64,000 nt of DNA, from assembly GCA_022709905.1 (NCBI GenBank), contig JAKLHY010000039.1, positions 1 to 64,000 on the forward strand, in the 5' to 3' direction. The translations under genes were made by a program, and so were the position numbers. The notes under the pieces were generated by a model. The model had not been told where the DNA came from. It made no database searches and saw only the letters and a program-made list of their open reading frames with translations. The stretch is from Verrucomicrobiota bacterium. Its GTDB lineage: Bacteria > Verrucomicrobiota > Verrucomicrobiia > Limisphaerales > UBA1319. Below, piece after piece: positions 52,272 to 59,481 of this stretch; positions within the stretch are counted from its first letter, which is position 1; each line of letters starts with the position of its first letter.

Positions 52272-52800
52272 GAAAGGAACTCGGGTGTTCCGCTCCCGAA
52301 TTGCTCCGACCGAGGATTCGCCGGGCTAGGTTCTGAAAAATCTCGTTCACTCCCCATCCCTCTTTGGCGCTGGTCCGGCGCACCATCCATTCCCGCGATT
52401 TCAAGGCGTCGATGCGCGATTCCGGTATCTCCCATTCCGCCGCGAGATCGGCCTTGTTCAGGGCGAGCAGAAAGGGAATCGGGCCCAGGGCTGTGGCGAT
52501 CCGGGCTTGAATTTCCACCGCCTGGTCCAGGCTTGAACTTCGGCTGCCGTCGGCCACGAGAAGGTAGCCGGCCGCGCCTCGCAGATAGGTGAGGTTCAAC
52601 CGCTGAAAATCGTCGTCACCCGCCAAATCCCACAGCATCAATATCAGGTCGGTGTCATCCAAGCGAAGCTGCTTTTTGTCAATTTTAACGCCAACGGTCG
52701 ACAGATATTTATCCGAAAAGAGGCTATGGACATAACGGGCAACCAGGCTGGTTTTGCCCACGGAAACCGGTCCGACCATGCATATTTTTTTTTGGATCAT
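52264..52800 (-). CDS. Ras/Rab-like small GTPase
   Basis: A 178-residue single-domain GTPase. G1 GPVSVGKTS (10-18), Thr35 in LSTVG (G2), G3 WDLAGDDDF (57-65), G4 NKAD (115-118) and G5 TSAKEG (143-148) are all present at Ras-like spacing. The Ras catalytic Gln61 position, after DxAG, is Asp62, so hydrolysis may be slow or need a partner. There is no lipid-modification Cys motif at the C-terminus. It overlaps the OmpA-domain gene by four bases and the kinase by eight. Related GTPases beside OmpA-domain proteins are seen in cyanobacteria and other phyla, but their role is not established. Confidence 0.9.
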   Translation of the reverse strand: MIQKKICMVGPVSVGKTSLVARYVHSLFSDKYLSTVGVKIDKKQLRLDDTDLILMLWDLAGDDDFQRLNLTYLRGAAGYLLVADGSRSSSLDQAVEIQARIATALGPIPFLLALNKADLAAEWEIPESRIDALKSREWMVRRTSAKEGWGVNEIFQNLARRILGRSNSGAEHPSSFHE

Positions 52801-54578
52801 GGCGGGGGCGATGGGGGGCGCGAGTCGTTGGCCAGGACACGAAACGTCACGCGGCGATTTCGACTTTGATCCGGCACGGGGGTGTTGGTGAGCCAGGGTT
52901 CAGTGTCGCCGACGCCGGCAGGCGCGAGCCAGCCGACGGTCACTCCCCGGGCCTGGAGCAGATCCACGACGCAATCGGCCCGTTGGCGGCTCAGGCGTTG
53001 GTTGTAATCGTCGGGACCTATTTTGTCGGTGTGACCGATGACGGAGACGCCGCGTCGCTGGCCGGCGCGGGCGGTGGCGGCCTGCAGTTCGATCAGCCGG
53101 GCGGCGAGGGTTTCCAGGATTTTTTCCTGTCCGGGGACCAGGTGCACGCCGTCGTCGAAGAAGATCACCGTCTTTTCGATGGCCTGTTGACGGGCGGCCT
53201 CGGTCGTGAGGGAGGCGTCGACGAGGCCGGCGCCGTCGAATTCCTGGATGCCCGGCACCCAGGCCGCGCGGCGGCGGGCCTCCTCGATCCAGGCGGCGGG
53301 GGCGGCGCCTTCGGCATACAGGATGCCGTCCTGGATTCGCGTTTCAACGCCAGCGGGGGGCTGCAACAATTGCCGGGCGCGCTTCAGCACCAACGGAGGG
53401 GCGAGAGCCTGATAGGCTTCCCACCGGCTGACCAGCCGGTTGGAATCGATCTGGAATTCGGACAGAAACTGCCCGGGATCGGCCGAGAGCGGATCGCGGA
53501 GACCGGTCACAAAGAACTTGCCCGCGCGCCGGCCCGTTTCCGTGAGGACGATCCCCGGTTCGGCTCTGAGCCGTTCGAGATAGCCGGCCCATCGGCGTTT
53601 CTCGCGCATCGCGAAAAACGCCCAGGTCATCAGCAGCAAAATCGCCAGGCCAAGCCCGAGCAGGAGCCGCGTGGAGGTTGGCTTCGGATGGGACACCGAG
53701 AAGCGCGACTGGAGACAAGATTCCAGATGCGGACGGGCCAACTCAAAGGGCGCGGCATCGCCGGTGAAGGTTTCAAGGGCAAAAGCCTGTTCCCGATGGA
53801 TATTTTCCAAAGCGGCCTGGAGGGATGCGCGGAACGCCTCGGGCGCCTGCCCGCGAATCACGGCCGCCAGGGTAAGCAGCGGACTGGTTTCCACCCACAC
53901 GGTCAGTTCGCCAACTTGCAGGGTGTTGAGGGACTCGCCCGCCGGGACATGGAACGAATCCCGCGCAAAATCCTGGATGGCCGTCAGCATCCCCGAGACC
54001 ATGGCGGGATCTTCGCTGGGAACATCGGGCGCCCGGACCTGCAGCAGCAGGAGGCCGGCATGCGCGTGAATCAGCAGGACTTGTTCGACGCGATAAACGA
54101 GCGTGCGCGCCAACACCACTTCCGCAAAACTCCGTCCGGTGCGCAGGGCCTCCATCCGCCATTTTAAAGCCCGCGCCGACATGCTGTGGTCAAGCGTCTG
54201 GTTCAGCGACTGCAGCAGCCGGCCAAAGGCCTCGGCGATAGCTTTTCGAATGGCCGGTCCGATAATCGGAAAGACCGCGTTCACCAGCGGTCTGGGATCG
54301 CGCCGGACCGATTCCTTAAGGGCGGATTCCACGGCCGGAGTCAAGGCTGTGGCGAGAGGCGCGCCTCGCGATGAGGCAAGCGTGACGGCCTGTGGCAGGA
54401 CCCGGCTTACCTCCTCGGCGCCGACCTCGTAGGCTTCCACTTGCTCGCGCAGGCGCTTCAGCTCCTGTTTTTCCCGCCCGAGAAGCAGTTCGCTCAACGC
54501 TTCAAACTCGCCCGAGGTCTGCGCCGGAGCCGCGCGGGGCGTCGACACCGTTGGGTCTGGGGACGGAGATGGGCTCAT
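52797..54578 (-). CDS. OmpA-domain membrane protein with large cytoplasmic-type N-domain
   Basis: A 593-residue protein without a signal peptide. The N-terminal about 300 residues (ELSELLLGREKQELKRLREQ, SVRRDPRPLVNAVFPIIGPA and RVEQVLLIHAHAGLLLLQV) look soluble. One TM lies at about 304-322 (LLLGLGLAILLLMTWAFF). A BON-like region follows (ARQLLQPPAGVETRIQDGIL). The C-terminal OmpA peptidoglycan-binding domain (HTDKIGPDDYNQRLSRQRAD) would be periplasmic. This topology resembles MotB-like anchoring from the inner membrane. Its gene is 30 bases after the coiled-coil gene and overlaps the GTPase gene. I infer that it couples the cell wall to the GTPase. Confidence 0.85.
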   Translation of the reverse strand: MSPSPSPDPTVSTPRAAPAQTSGEFEALSELLLGREKQELKRLREQVEAYEVGAEEVSRVLPQAVTLASSRGAPLATALTPAVESALKESVRRDPRPLVNAVFPIIGPAIRKAIAEAFGRLLQSLNQTLDHSMSARALKWRMEALRTGRSFAEVVLARTLVYRVEQVLLIHAHAGLLLLQVRAPDVPSEDPAMVSGMLTAIQDFARDSFHVPAGESLNTLQVGELTVWVETSPLLTLAAVIRGQAPEAFRASLQAALENIHREQAFALETFTGDAAPFELARPHLESCLQSRFSVSHPKPTSTRLLLGLGLAILLLMTWAFFAMREKRRWAGYLERLRAEPGIVLTETGRRAGKFFVTGLRDPLSADPGQFLSEFQIDSNRLVSRWEAYQALAPPLVLKRARQLLQPPAGVETRIQDGILYAEGAAPAAWIEEARRRAAWVPGIQEFDGAGLVDASLTTEAARQQAIEKTVIFFDDGVHLVPGQEKILETLAARLIELQAATARAGQRRGVSVIGHTDKIGPDDYNQRLSRQRADCVVDLLQARGVTVGWLAPAGVGDTEPWLTNTPVPDQSRNRRVTFRVLANDSRPPSPPP

Positions 54579-54608
54579 GGACCGCAGCCGTTGAGTCCCG
54601 GCACGGAC

Positions 54609-55226
54609 CTATTTCTTCGCCGGGACCTTGAACTCGTTTTTCAGCCTCAGGGACACCTCGGAAAACAAGTCGGCCAGGGCGAGCCGATCCGTGAGCGAGG
54701 CCCGTAATTCCTGGCTTTCTTTTTCGAGGGCGGCGGCCAGCATTTTGTTTTTTTGTTCCATTTCCTCGCCGAGCCGTTTGGCTTCCTCGAGCACGTGCTG
54801 GCGCAAATCGCGCAATGCCTTGGCCGTTTGTTCTTCCAGTTGCGAGGCTTTTTTCTCCCATCCCTTGACGCTTTCCTTCAGTTCGCGCGCGAGTTCCTTG
54901 TCCGACTCGGCGCGCTCGCTTTTTTCGGCTTTCAGCTGGTCGGCCAGCGCGGTGAGCTCGTTTCTTACATAGGCTTCCAGCGCGGCAAACCGGCGTTTGA
55001 TTTCCTCCCGCAAGTCGGCTGTCTCACCGGCCAATCGCTCTTCGAAACGCCCGAATTTCCGCTCGTAATCGCGCATCTGCGAGCCGAAGAGAATGTCTCG
55101 GATTTTATCGACATTGCCCGACGCCGCCGCATCGCCGGCATCATTTCCGCCTGGAGAGAGGGGCAATTCATCTGGCCCCGGCTTTTCCGGGCCGCCCTTT
55201 CGGGGAGATTGAGGGATGTTATTCAT
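54609..55226 (-). CDS. Coiled-coil protein of the GTPase/OmpA operon
   Basis: A 205-residue, strongly charged protein. The ATG at 55226 (MNNIPQSPRKGG) gives a Pro/Gly-rich N-terminus. From about residue 38 (NVDKIRDILFGSQMRDYERK) a continuous Glu/Lys/Ala/Leu coiled coil runs to near the end (residues about 50-185). There is no signal or TM, so it is cytosolic. The IRDILFGSQMRDYE block looks conserved and may be the docking site. It is the first gene of the operon. Structural or scaffold role inferred; I cannot name a family. Confidence 0.75.
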   Translation of the reverse strand: MNNIPQSPRKGGPEKPGPDELPLSPGGNDAGDAAASGNVDKIRDILFGSQMRDYERKFGRFEERLAGETADLREEIKRRFAALEAYVRNELTALADQLKAEKSERAESDKELARELKESVKGWEKKASQLEEQTAKALRDLRQHVLEEAKRLGEEMEQKNKMLAAALEKESQELRASLTDRLALADLFSEVSLRLKNEFKVPAKK

Positions 55227-55517
55227 GGATTTGCCTCGGGATGGAGCGAACGCTGCGCGCCGCGCGCGGTGACGGCTGGATCCGAGATTCACTCGTCGTT
55301 TCGATTTCAAAATGATAATGGGCCAATGACCCCGGCTATTCAAATCGTCTTGCGGCAGGCCCATGAGCCTCCAATGAGTCTCCCTGCCTTCAAATCGATT
55401 CCATCAGAATCTCATGAGAGCTTTTCCCTGCTGCCATGGCATAGAACACTGGCTCTCTCCTTTTCTATTCACAAGAGGCTTGCCCGTCAATCCAGGAATC
55501 TCGAGCCTGAACCGCAC

Positions 55518-55571
55518 GTAAAACGACTTCACCGCGAATGGTCGCCAATCGACGCGAATGATGGCAGGCCA
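55518..55571 (+). repeat. CCGCGAATGGACGC repeat family, copy 4
   Basis: GTAAAACGACTTCACCGCGA to ATGGCAGGCCA, collinear with copies at 11256 and 25716. It ends 24 bases before the arsR promoter. Confidence 0.8.
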
Positions 55572-55594
55572 AAAAGACGGTCCCGAACTCGCGC

Positions 55595-55623
55595 TTGACA
55601 TTATTCGTTATTTGGCGAAGAAT
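55595..55623 (+). promoter_or_regulatory. arsR promoter with overlapping operator
   Basis: TTGACA (55595-55600) is a perfect -35 box; AAGAAT (55618-55623) sits 17 bases later as a weak -10. Between them TTATTCG (55601-55607) and CGAAGAA (55616-55622) form an inverted repeat with one mismatch and an 8-base gap. A repressor bound there would block polymerase. The ATG follows at 55631. Confidence 0.6.
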
Positions 55624-55630
55624 AGGTTAC

Positions 55631-55996
55631 ATGCGCGAGTTCATGAACCTCAGCAAGGCGCTGGCGGACTCGAACCGGGTCCGCATGGTGCTGGCTTTGC
55701 GGGAGCAAGAGCTGTGCGCCTGCCAACTGACCGAGTTATTTGGCCTGGCGCCGTCGACCATGTCGAAACACCTATCCATCCTCTACCAGGCGCGACTGGT
55801 GAACACCCGCAAGGACGGCCGCTGGGTGTATTACTCCCTGCCAGGGAAGGAGGCTCCGGCATCGGTCCGGGCCGCGCTGGAATGGGTCCAGTTGTCCCTG
55901 GCGGCTGATGCGCAAGCCGCCGCGGACGCCAAACGATTGAAAAAACTGCTCAAGATTGATCCCACCGAGTTATGTCGAAAACAATGTCGCGCTTGA
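55631..55996 (+). CDS. arsR: ArsR arsenical-responsive repressor
   Basis: A 121-residue ArsR: KALADSNRVRMVLALREQELCACQLTEL (in part) and APSTMSKHLSILYQARLVNTR, then RKDGRWVYYSLPG. The Cys29-x-Cys31 pair sits in the ELCxC position used to sense As(III)/Sb(III). The start ATG at 55631 is preceded by a promoter/operator; the longer frame from TTG 55595 would overlap it. arsC overlaps its 3' end. It most likely represses the operon arsR-arsC-cytochrome-arsM-acr3. Confidence 0.92.
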   Translation: MREFMNLSKALADSNRVRMVLALREQELCACQLTELFGLAPSTMSKHLSILYQARLVNTRKDGRWVYYSLPGKEAPASVRAALEWVQLSLAADAQAAADAKRLKKLLKIDPTELCRKQCRA

Positions 55997-56433
55997 AAGT
56001 CCTATTTCTCTGCACCGGGAACTCGTGCCGCAGCCAGATGGCGGAGGGCTGGGCCCGCCATCTCAAAGGCGACATGATCGAAGCCTTTTCCGCGGGCATC
56101 GAGAAGCACGGCATGAATCCCTACGCGGTGAAGGCGATGGCGGAAGCCGGAGTCGATATTTCGAAGCACTATTCTAAGACTCCGGAGGAGATCGGGCCGG
56201 TTCATTATGACTATGTGGTGACCGTCTGCGGCCACGCGAACGAGAATTGCCCGGTCTTTATGGGTCAAGCCAAGGTCGTGCATGTGGGCTTCGAAGACCC
56301 GCCGAGGCTCACGAAACACCTTCAGGACGAGGAGGAGAAACTGGCGGTTTATCGGCGGGTGCGGGATGAGATCCGCGCGTTCGTCGAAACATTGCCCGAG
56401 GCGCTGACCGCAAGGTGGCGAATCTCTGGGTAG
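55972..56433 (+). CDS. arsC: Arsenate reductase, thioredoxin-coupled LMW-PTP type
   Basis: A 153-residue ArsC reducing As(V) to As(III). The P-loop is LCTGNSCRSQMAEG with nucleophilic Cys14. The redox pair Cys86 and Cys93 (VTVCGHANENCPVF) has the same seven-residue spacing as Cys82/Cys89 in the S. aureus enzyme. The rest, GIEKHGMNPYAVKAMAEAG and DPPRLT-type loop, is typical. ATG at 55972 overlaps arsR by 25 bases; a second ATG at 55984 would give the shorter usual N-terminus and cannot be excluded. Thioredoxin dependence is inferred from the family; thioredoxin-like genes lie in the same island. Confidence 0.93.
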   Translation: MSKTMSRLKVLFLCTGNSCRSQMAEGWARHLKGDMIEAFSAGIEKHGMNPYAVKAMAEAGVDISKHYSKTPEEIGPVHYDYVVTVCGHANENCPVFMGQAKVVHVGFEDPPRLTKHLQDEEEKLAVYRRVRDEIRAFVETLPEALTARWRISG

Positions 56434-56474
56434 GAAGTCTCGATTGAAGAAAAGGGGCCAAGATTCAGGATTTT

Positions 56475-57254
56475 ATGAGTAAATCACTCAACCGAAGACA
56501 GTTATTCCAAACAATGATGGTGTCCTCGGGTGCTCTAGCCCTAAGTGCCTGGGCCGTGAACACAAATACCACAGACAATCAAACCACTACCGGCAAAACC
56601 TGGAATTACGTGCCACTGGATACCGAGCGCACGGCCGCATTAGCGTATCAATTGCACAATCAGGGGAAGAGCTGCATGTATGGCGTTTTTTCCAGCATCG
56701 TTAAGCAACTGGCGGAGAAAGTGGGGGAACCCTTCCGGTCCTTTCCGTGCGAGATGATGGTGTATGGGGCTGGGGGTGTTGCAGGATGGGGAACCCTGTG
56801 TGGCGCCTTAAATGGGGGTGCCGCCGCCATCTCGCTCTTAATCGGGACTGCCGCAGATCGCCAGGCACTGACGGATGAATTATTTTTGTGGTATCAGGAT
56901 TCGCAGATCCCCACATACGTTCCTGAAAACCCATTTTTTAAGGCGGACCTGCCGGTCGTTAAACCGGATTCTGTGTTATGCCACCCCTCGGTTAGCGCTT
57001 GGATCAAAAAAGCCAAAGTGAATTTCTACAGTAAGGAGCGCGAAGAACGTTGCACCCGTTTATCGGCTGATACGGCTCGTAAGACGGTCGAATTGCTCAA
57101 TCGCCGTCATTTAGGAAGCTTTACCAAACAGTACAAACTCAACGGAGAGACCGTTGGCTGCTTATCCTGCCACGGCAAAGACGGTATTAAAGCCGATGTG
57201 CTGGCAAAATCCTGCGCTGGATGCCATTCCCCATCCCACAACCAACATCCATAG
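56475..57254 (+). CDS. Exported split-Soret-like c-type cytochrome, C_GCAxxG_C_C-like fold
   Basis: A 259-residue exported protein. The N-terminus LNRRQLFQTMMVSSGALALSA is a Tat-like signal. The middle has cysteines in GKSCMYGVFSSIVKQLAEKVG, FPCEMMVYGAGGVAGWGTLCGAL, the arrangement of split-Soret cytochromes and C_GCAxxG_C_C proteins. Two heme sites CLSCH and CAGCH lie in the last 35 residues. The likely role is periplasmic electron transfer; its reason for being between arsC and arsM is unknown. It is richer in A/T than its neighbours, consistent with a different origin. Both sides are genes of the same strand, 41 and 6 bases away. Confidence 0.75.
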   Translation: MSKSLNRRQLFQTMMVSSGALALSAWAVNTNTTDNQTTTGKTWNYVPLDTERTAALAYQLHNQGKSCMYGVFSSIVKQLAEKVGEPFRSFPCEMMVYGAGGVAGWGTLCGALNGGAAAISLLIGTAADRQALTDELFLWYQDSQIPTYVPENPFFKADLPVVKPDSVLCHPSVSAWIKKAKVNFYSKEREERCTRLSADTARKTVELLNRRHLGSFTKQYKLNGETVGCLSCHGKDGIKADVLAKSCAGCHSPSHNQHP

Positions 57255-57260
57255 AAATCT

Positions 57261-58133
57261 ATGAAAGCGGAACCTGTAGATCCTGAGAAGATTCGACTGG
57301 CGGTGCGTCAAGGTTACGGCCAGATTGCGACCCAAGGGGGTTCTTGCTGCAGTTCAACTCCCAGTTGCTGCGGCTCATCGTCACCGGCAGCAGAAGATTT
57401 GGCCAGGCATATTGGCTATTCGAGGGAGGAGTTGGCCGCGCTACCGGAGGGGGCGAACATGGGGCTGTCGTGTGGCAATCCGAACGCCTTGGCCGCGCTC
57501 GAGCCGGGCGAGGTGGTGCTAGACCTGGGCGCGGGCGGTGGCTTCGACGTCTTCATAGCCGGGCAAAAGGTGGGCGCAACCGGCCGAGCCATCGGGGTGG
57601 ACATGACGCCGGAAATGCTCGCCAAGGCCCGGAAGAACATCGCGACCTACCGGGAACGGACAGGGCTGAACAATGTCGAGTTTCGGCTGGGCGAGATCGA
57701 GCATCTGCCACTGGCGGACGCGAGCGTGGATGTGGTGATTTCCAATTGCGTGATCAATCTTTCGCCGGACAAACCTCAAGTCTGGCGGGAGATCGCTCGA
57801 GTGCTTAAGCCGGGTGGGCGGGTGGCCGTGTCGGACTTGGCGCTGTTGAAGCCGTTACCGCCAGCCGTGGCGGAGAGTGTGGAATCCTTGATTGGCTGTG
57901 TGGCGGGGGCGGTGCTGGTTTCGGAAACGGAACGGATGGCGACCGAAGCCGGTCTTATGGGCATCACGACCCAAGCGAAGTCTGGTTACATCGACGGGAT
58001 GGTGGATTGGCAGGATCCCCTCTACCAGAAGATCATGGCGCATCTGCCGGCCGGCGCCAAGCCAAGCGACTCCATCACCAGCCTGGAAATCAAGGCGCGG
58101 AAACCTCTCGCCGGCTGTTGCTGCAGCCACTGA
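57261..58133 (+). CDS. arsM: Arsenite S-adenosylmethionine methyltransferase ArsM
   Basis: A 290-residue enzyme methylating As(III) to mono-, di- and trimethylated forms. It has a Cys-rich leader (GGSCCSSTPSCCGSSS), LDLGAGGGFDVFIAG (SAM motif I), IGVDMTPEMLAKARKN, and the three arsenic-binding cysteines in GLSCGNP, SNCVINLSPDK and IGCVAGAV. The C-terminus ends GCCCSH. Complete and of usual length. It follows the cytochrome gene closely, in the ArsR-controlled run, and precedes acr3, so methylation and efflux are both encoded. Confidence 0.95.
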   Translation: MKAEPVDPEKIRLAVRQGYGQIATQGGSCCSSTPSCCGSSSPAAEDLARHIGYSREELAALPEGANMGLSCGNPNALAALEPGEVVLDLGAGGGFDVFIAGQKVGATGRAIGVDMTPEMLAKARKNIATYRERTGLNNVEFRLGEIEHLPLADASVDVVISNCVINLSPDKPQVWREIARVLKPGGRVAVSDLALLKPLPPAVAESVESLIGCVAGAVLVSETERMATEAGLMGITTQAKSGYIDGMVDWQDPLYQKIMAHLPAGAKPSDSITSLEIKARKPLAGCCCSH

Positions 58134-58162
58134 ACACGGTGCTCTCCCAGATTGCTTTTATT

Positions 58163-58183
58163 ACGTCTCACGTTTCACGTTTC
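58163..58183 (-). repeat. GTGAAAC heptamer-type repeat, reverse copy
   Basis: On the minus strand GAAACGTGAAACGTGAGACG. It lies in the short arsM-acr3 gap. Three copies of the same style occur in the other orientation at 62199, 62507 and 63322. Confidence 0.65.
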
Positions 58184-58194
58184 CCCGGCCATTT

Positions 58195-59334
58195 ATGAGT
58201 CATCCCTCATCAGCCGACACCGCGATGCCTGCCGCGGGTCCGAAGCGGCTGGCTTTTTTTGAACGTTACCTCACCGTATGGGTGCTGGTTTGCATGGTCG
58301 TGGGCGTGGGTTTCGGGAAACTGCTGCCCGGCTTAACTGCGACGCTGAGTAAAATGGAGTTTGGCCAGGGGTCACAGGTGAACGTGCCGATCGGCGTACT
58401 CCTGTGGCTGATGATCTATCCCATGATGCTGAAGGTGGATTTCAGCGCCATCGGTGGCATTGCCAAGCGACCGAAAGGGCTGCTGGTGACCTTGTTTGTG
58501 AACTGGCTGGTGAAGCCGTTCAGCATGGCCTTGCTGGCGTGGGTGTTCATGCAGCATGTTTTTGCCGGGTGGATCGGGCCGGACATGGCCAAGGAATACA
58601 CGGCCGGGCTGATTATTTTGGCGGCGGCGCCCTGCACGGCGATGGTGTTCGTGTGGTCGTATCTCACGGATGGAGATCCGGCGTACACGCTGGTGCAGGT
58701 GGCGGTGAACGACCTCATCATGCTGGTGGCATTTGCGCCGATCGTGATGTTCCTCTGCGGCGTGGCGAACGTGGTCGTTCCACCCAAGGTCCTCATCACG
58801 TCCGTCGTGGTGTTCATCGTGATTCCACTCGCAGCGGGGTGGCTAACCCGCACGGCGTTGCTCCAGTCGCATGGGAAGGAATGGTTCGCGCAGAATTTTC
58901 TTCCGAAGTTCCACCCGGTTATGATCGGGGCCTTGTTGGTGACGTTGGTGCTGATTTTCGCGTTCCAGGCTGAGAATCTGACCCAGCGCTGGTTCGCGGT
59001 GCTGTTGATTGCGGTGCCCATTCTAATCCAGGTGTATTTCAATTCCGGGCTGGCTTACCTGTTGATGCGGCGGTTCAGGGTGCCGCACAACGTGGCGTCA
59101 CCGGGAGCGCTGATCGGCGCGAGCAACTTCTTTGAACTGGCGGTGGCGGTCGCCATCACGCTGTTTGGCGCCGGATCGGGAGCGGCCCTGGCCACGGTGG
59201 TAGGCGTGCTGGTGGAGGTGCCGGTGATGCTGTCGGTGTGCAAAGTCTGCAACATCTCCCGGCCTTGGTATGGCCATGGCGCGGCAACCGATAAAATGGG
59301 TGTCAAAGATCAAACTCCTGGACCTCACCCCTGA
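58195..59334 (+). CDS. acr3: Arsenite efflux transporter Acr3
   Basis: A 379-residue, ten-TM As(III)/H+ antiporter. FFERYLTVWVLVCMVVGVGFG is the conserved N-terminus. YPMMLKVDFSAIG follows. The TM4 Cys is in AAPCTAMVFVWSYL, and GALIGASNFFELAVAVAI is the TM9 block with its Glu. Length and order are standard. The last 12 or so residues (VKDQTPGPHP) continue into a stretch that in another frame encodes a DUF433-like fragment, so the original C-terminus may have been altered. ATG at 58195 is clear from the homology start. Confidence 0.95.
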   Translation: MSHPSSADTAMPAAGPKRLAFFERYLTVWVLVCMVVGVGFGKLLPGLTATLSKMEFGQGSQVNVPIGVLLWLMIYPMMLKVDFSAIGGIAKRPKGLLVTLFVNWLVKPFSMALLAWVFMQHVFAGWIGPDMAKEYTAGLIILAAAPCTAMVFVWSYLTDGDPAYTLVQVAVNDLIMLVAFAPIVMFLCGVANVVVPPKVLITSVVVFIVIPLAAGWLTRTALLQSHGKEWFAQNFLPKFHPVMIGALLVTLVLIFAFQAENLTQRWFAVLLIAVPILIQVYFNSGLAYLLMRRFRVPHNVASPGALIGASNFFELAVAVAITLFGAGSGAALATVVGVLVEVPVMLSVCKVCNISRPWYGHGAATDKMGVKDQTPGPHP

Positions 59335-59440
59335 CGGCGCGACGCAGGAGGAAATCGTCGCCGACTTTCCTGACCTTCAGCCGGAGGACATCCTCGCCTG
59401 CATCGCCAACGCCTCGCGTAGCTTCAGGCACGTGCCGCGC
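59318..59440 (+). pseudogene. DUF433-like fragment after acr3
   Basis: In the frame next to acr3 the text reads LDLTPDGATQEEIVADFPDL and then QPEDILACIANAS. DUF433 (VapB-like antitoxin) proteins end with T-x-EEIL-x-DYP-x-L-x-x-EDI-x-A-x-L-x-YA, so this matches their last 35 or so residues. The N-terminal half and a start codon are missing, and no toxin gene is near. It is a remnant, possibly carrying an old toxin-antitoxin cassette. Confidence 0.5.
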
Positions 59441-59481
59441 GCCAGGCTTCGTCGGCGTTGCAGCAACAGTGTTCCGCTGTT

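Larger units (their letters stand above)
55227..55630. other. Divergent promoter region with a repeat and an ArsR operator
   Basis: 404 bases between the coiled-coil gene start and arsR. It contains a CCGCGAAT-family repeat (55518-55571) and the arsR promoter and operator (55595-55623). No other gene is supported. Confidence 0.5.

Noticed and set aside
52866..54167. Plus-strand open frame of 433 codons opposite the OmpA-domain gene
   Set aside because: Shadow frame with low-complexity Gly/Arg/Asp content; the minus strand encodes a protein with clear OmpA and TM features.
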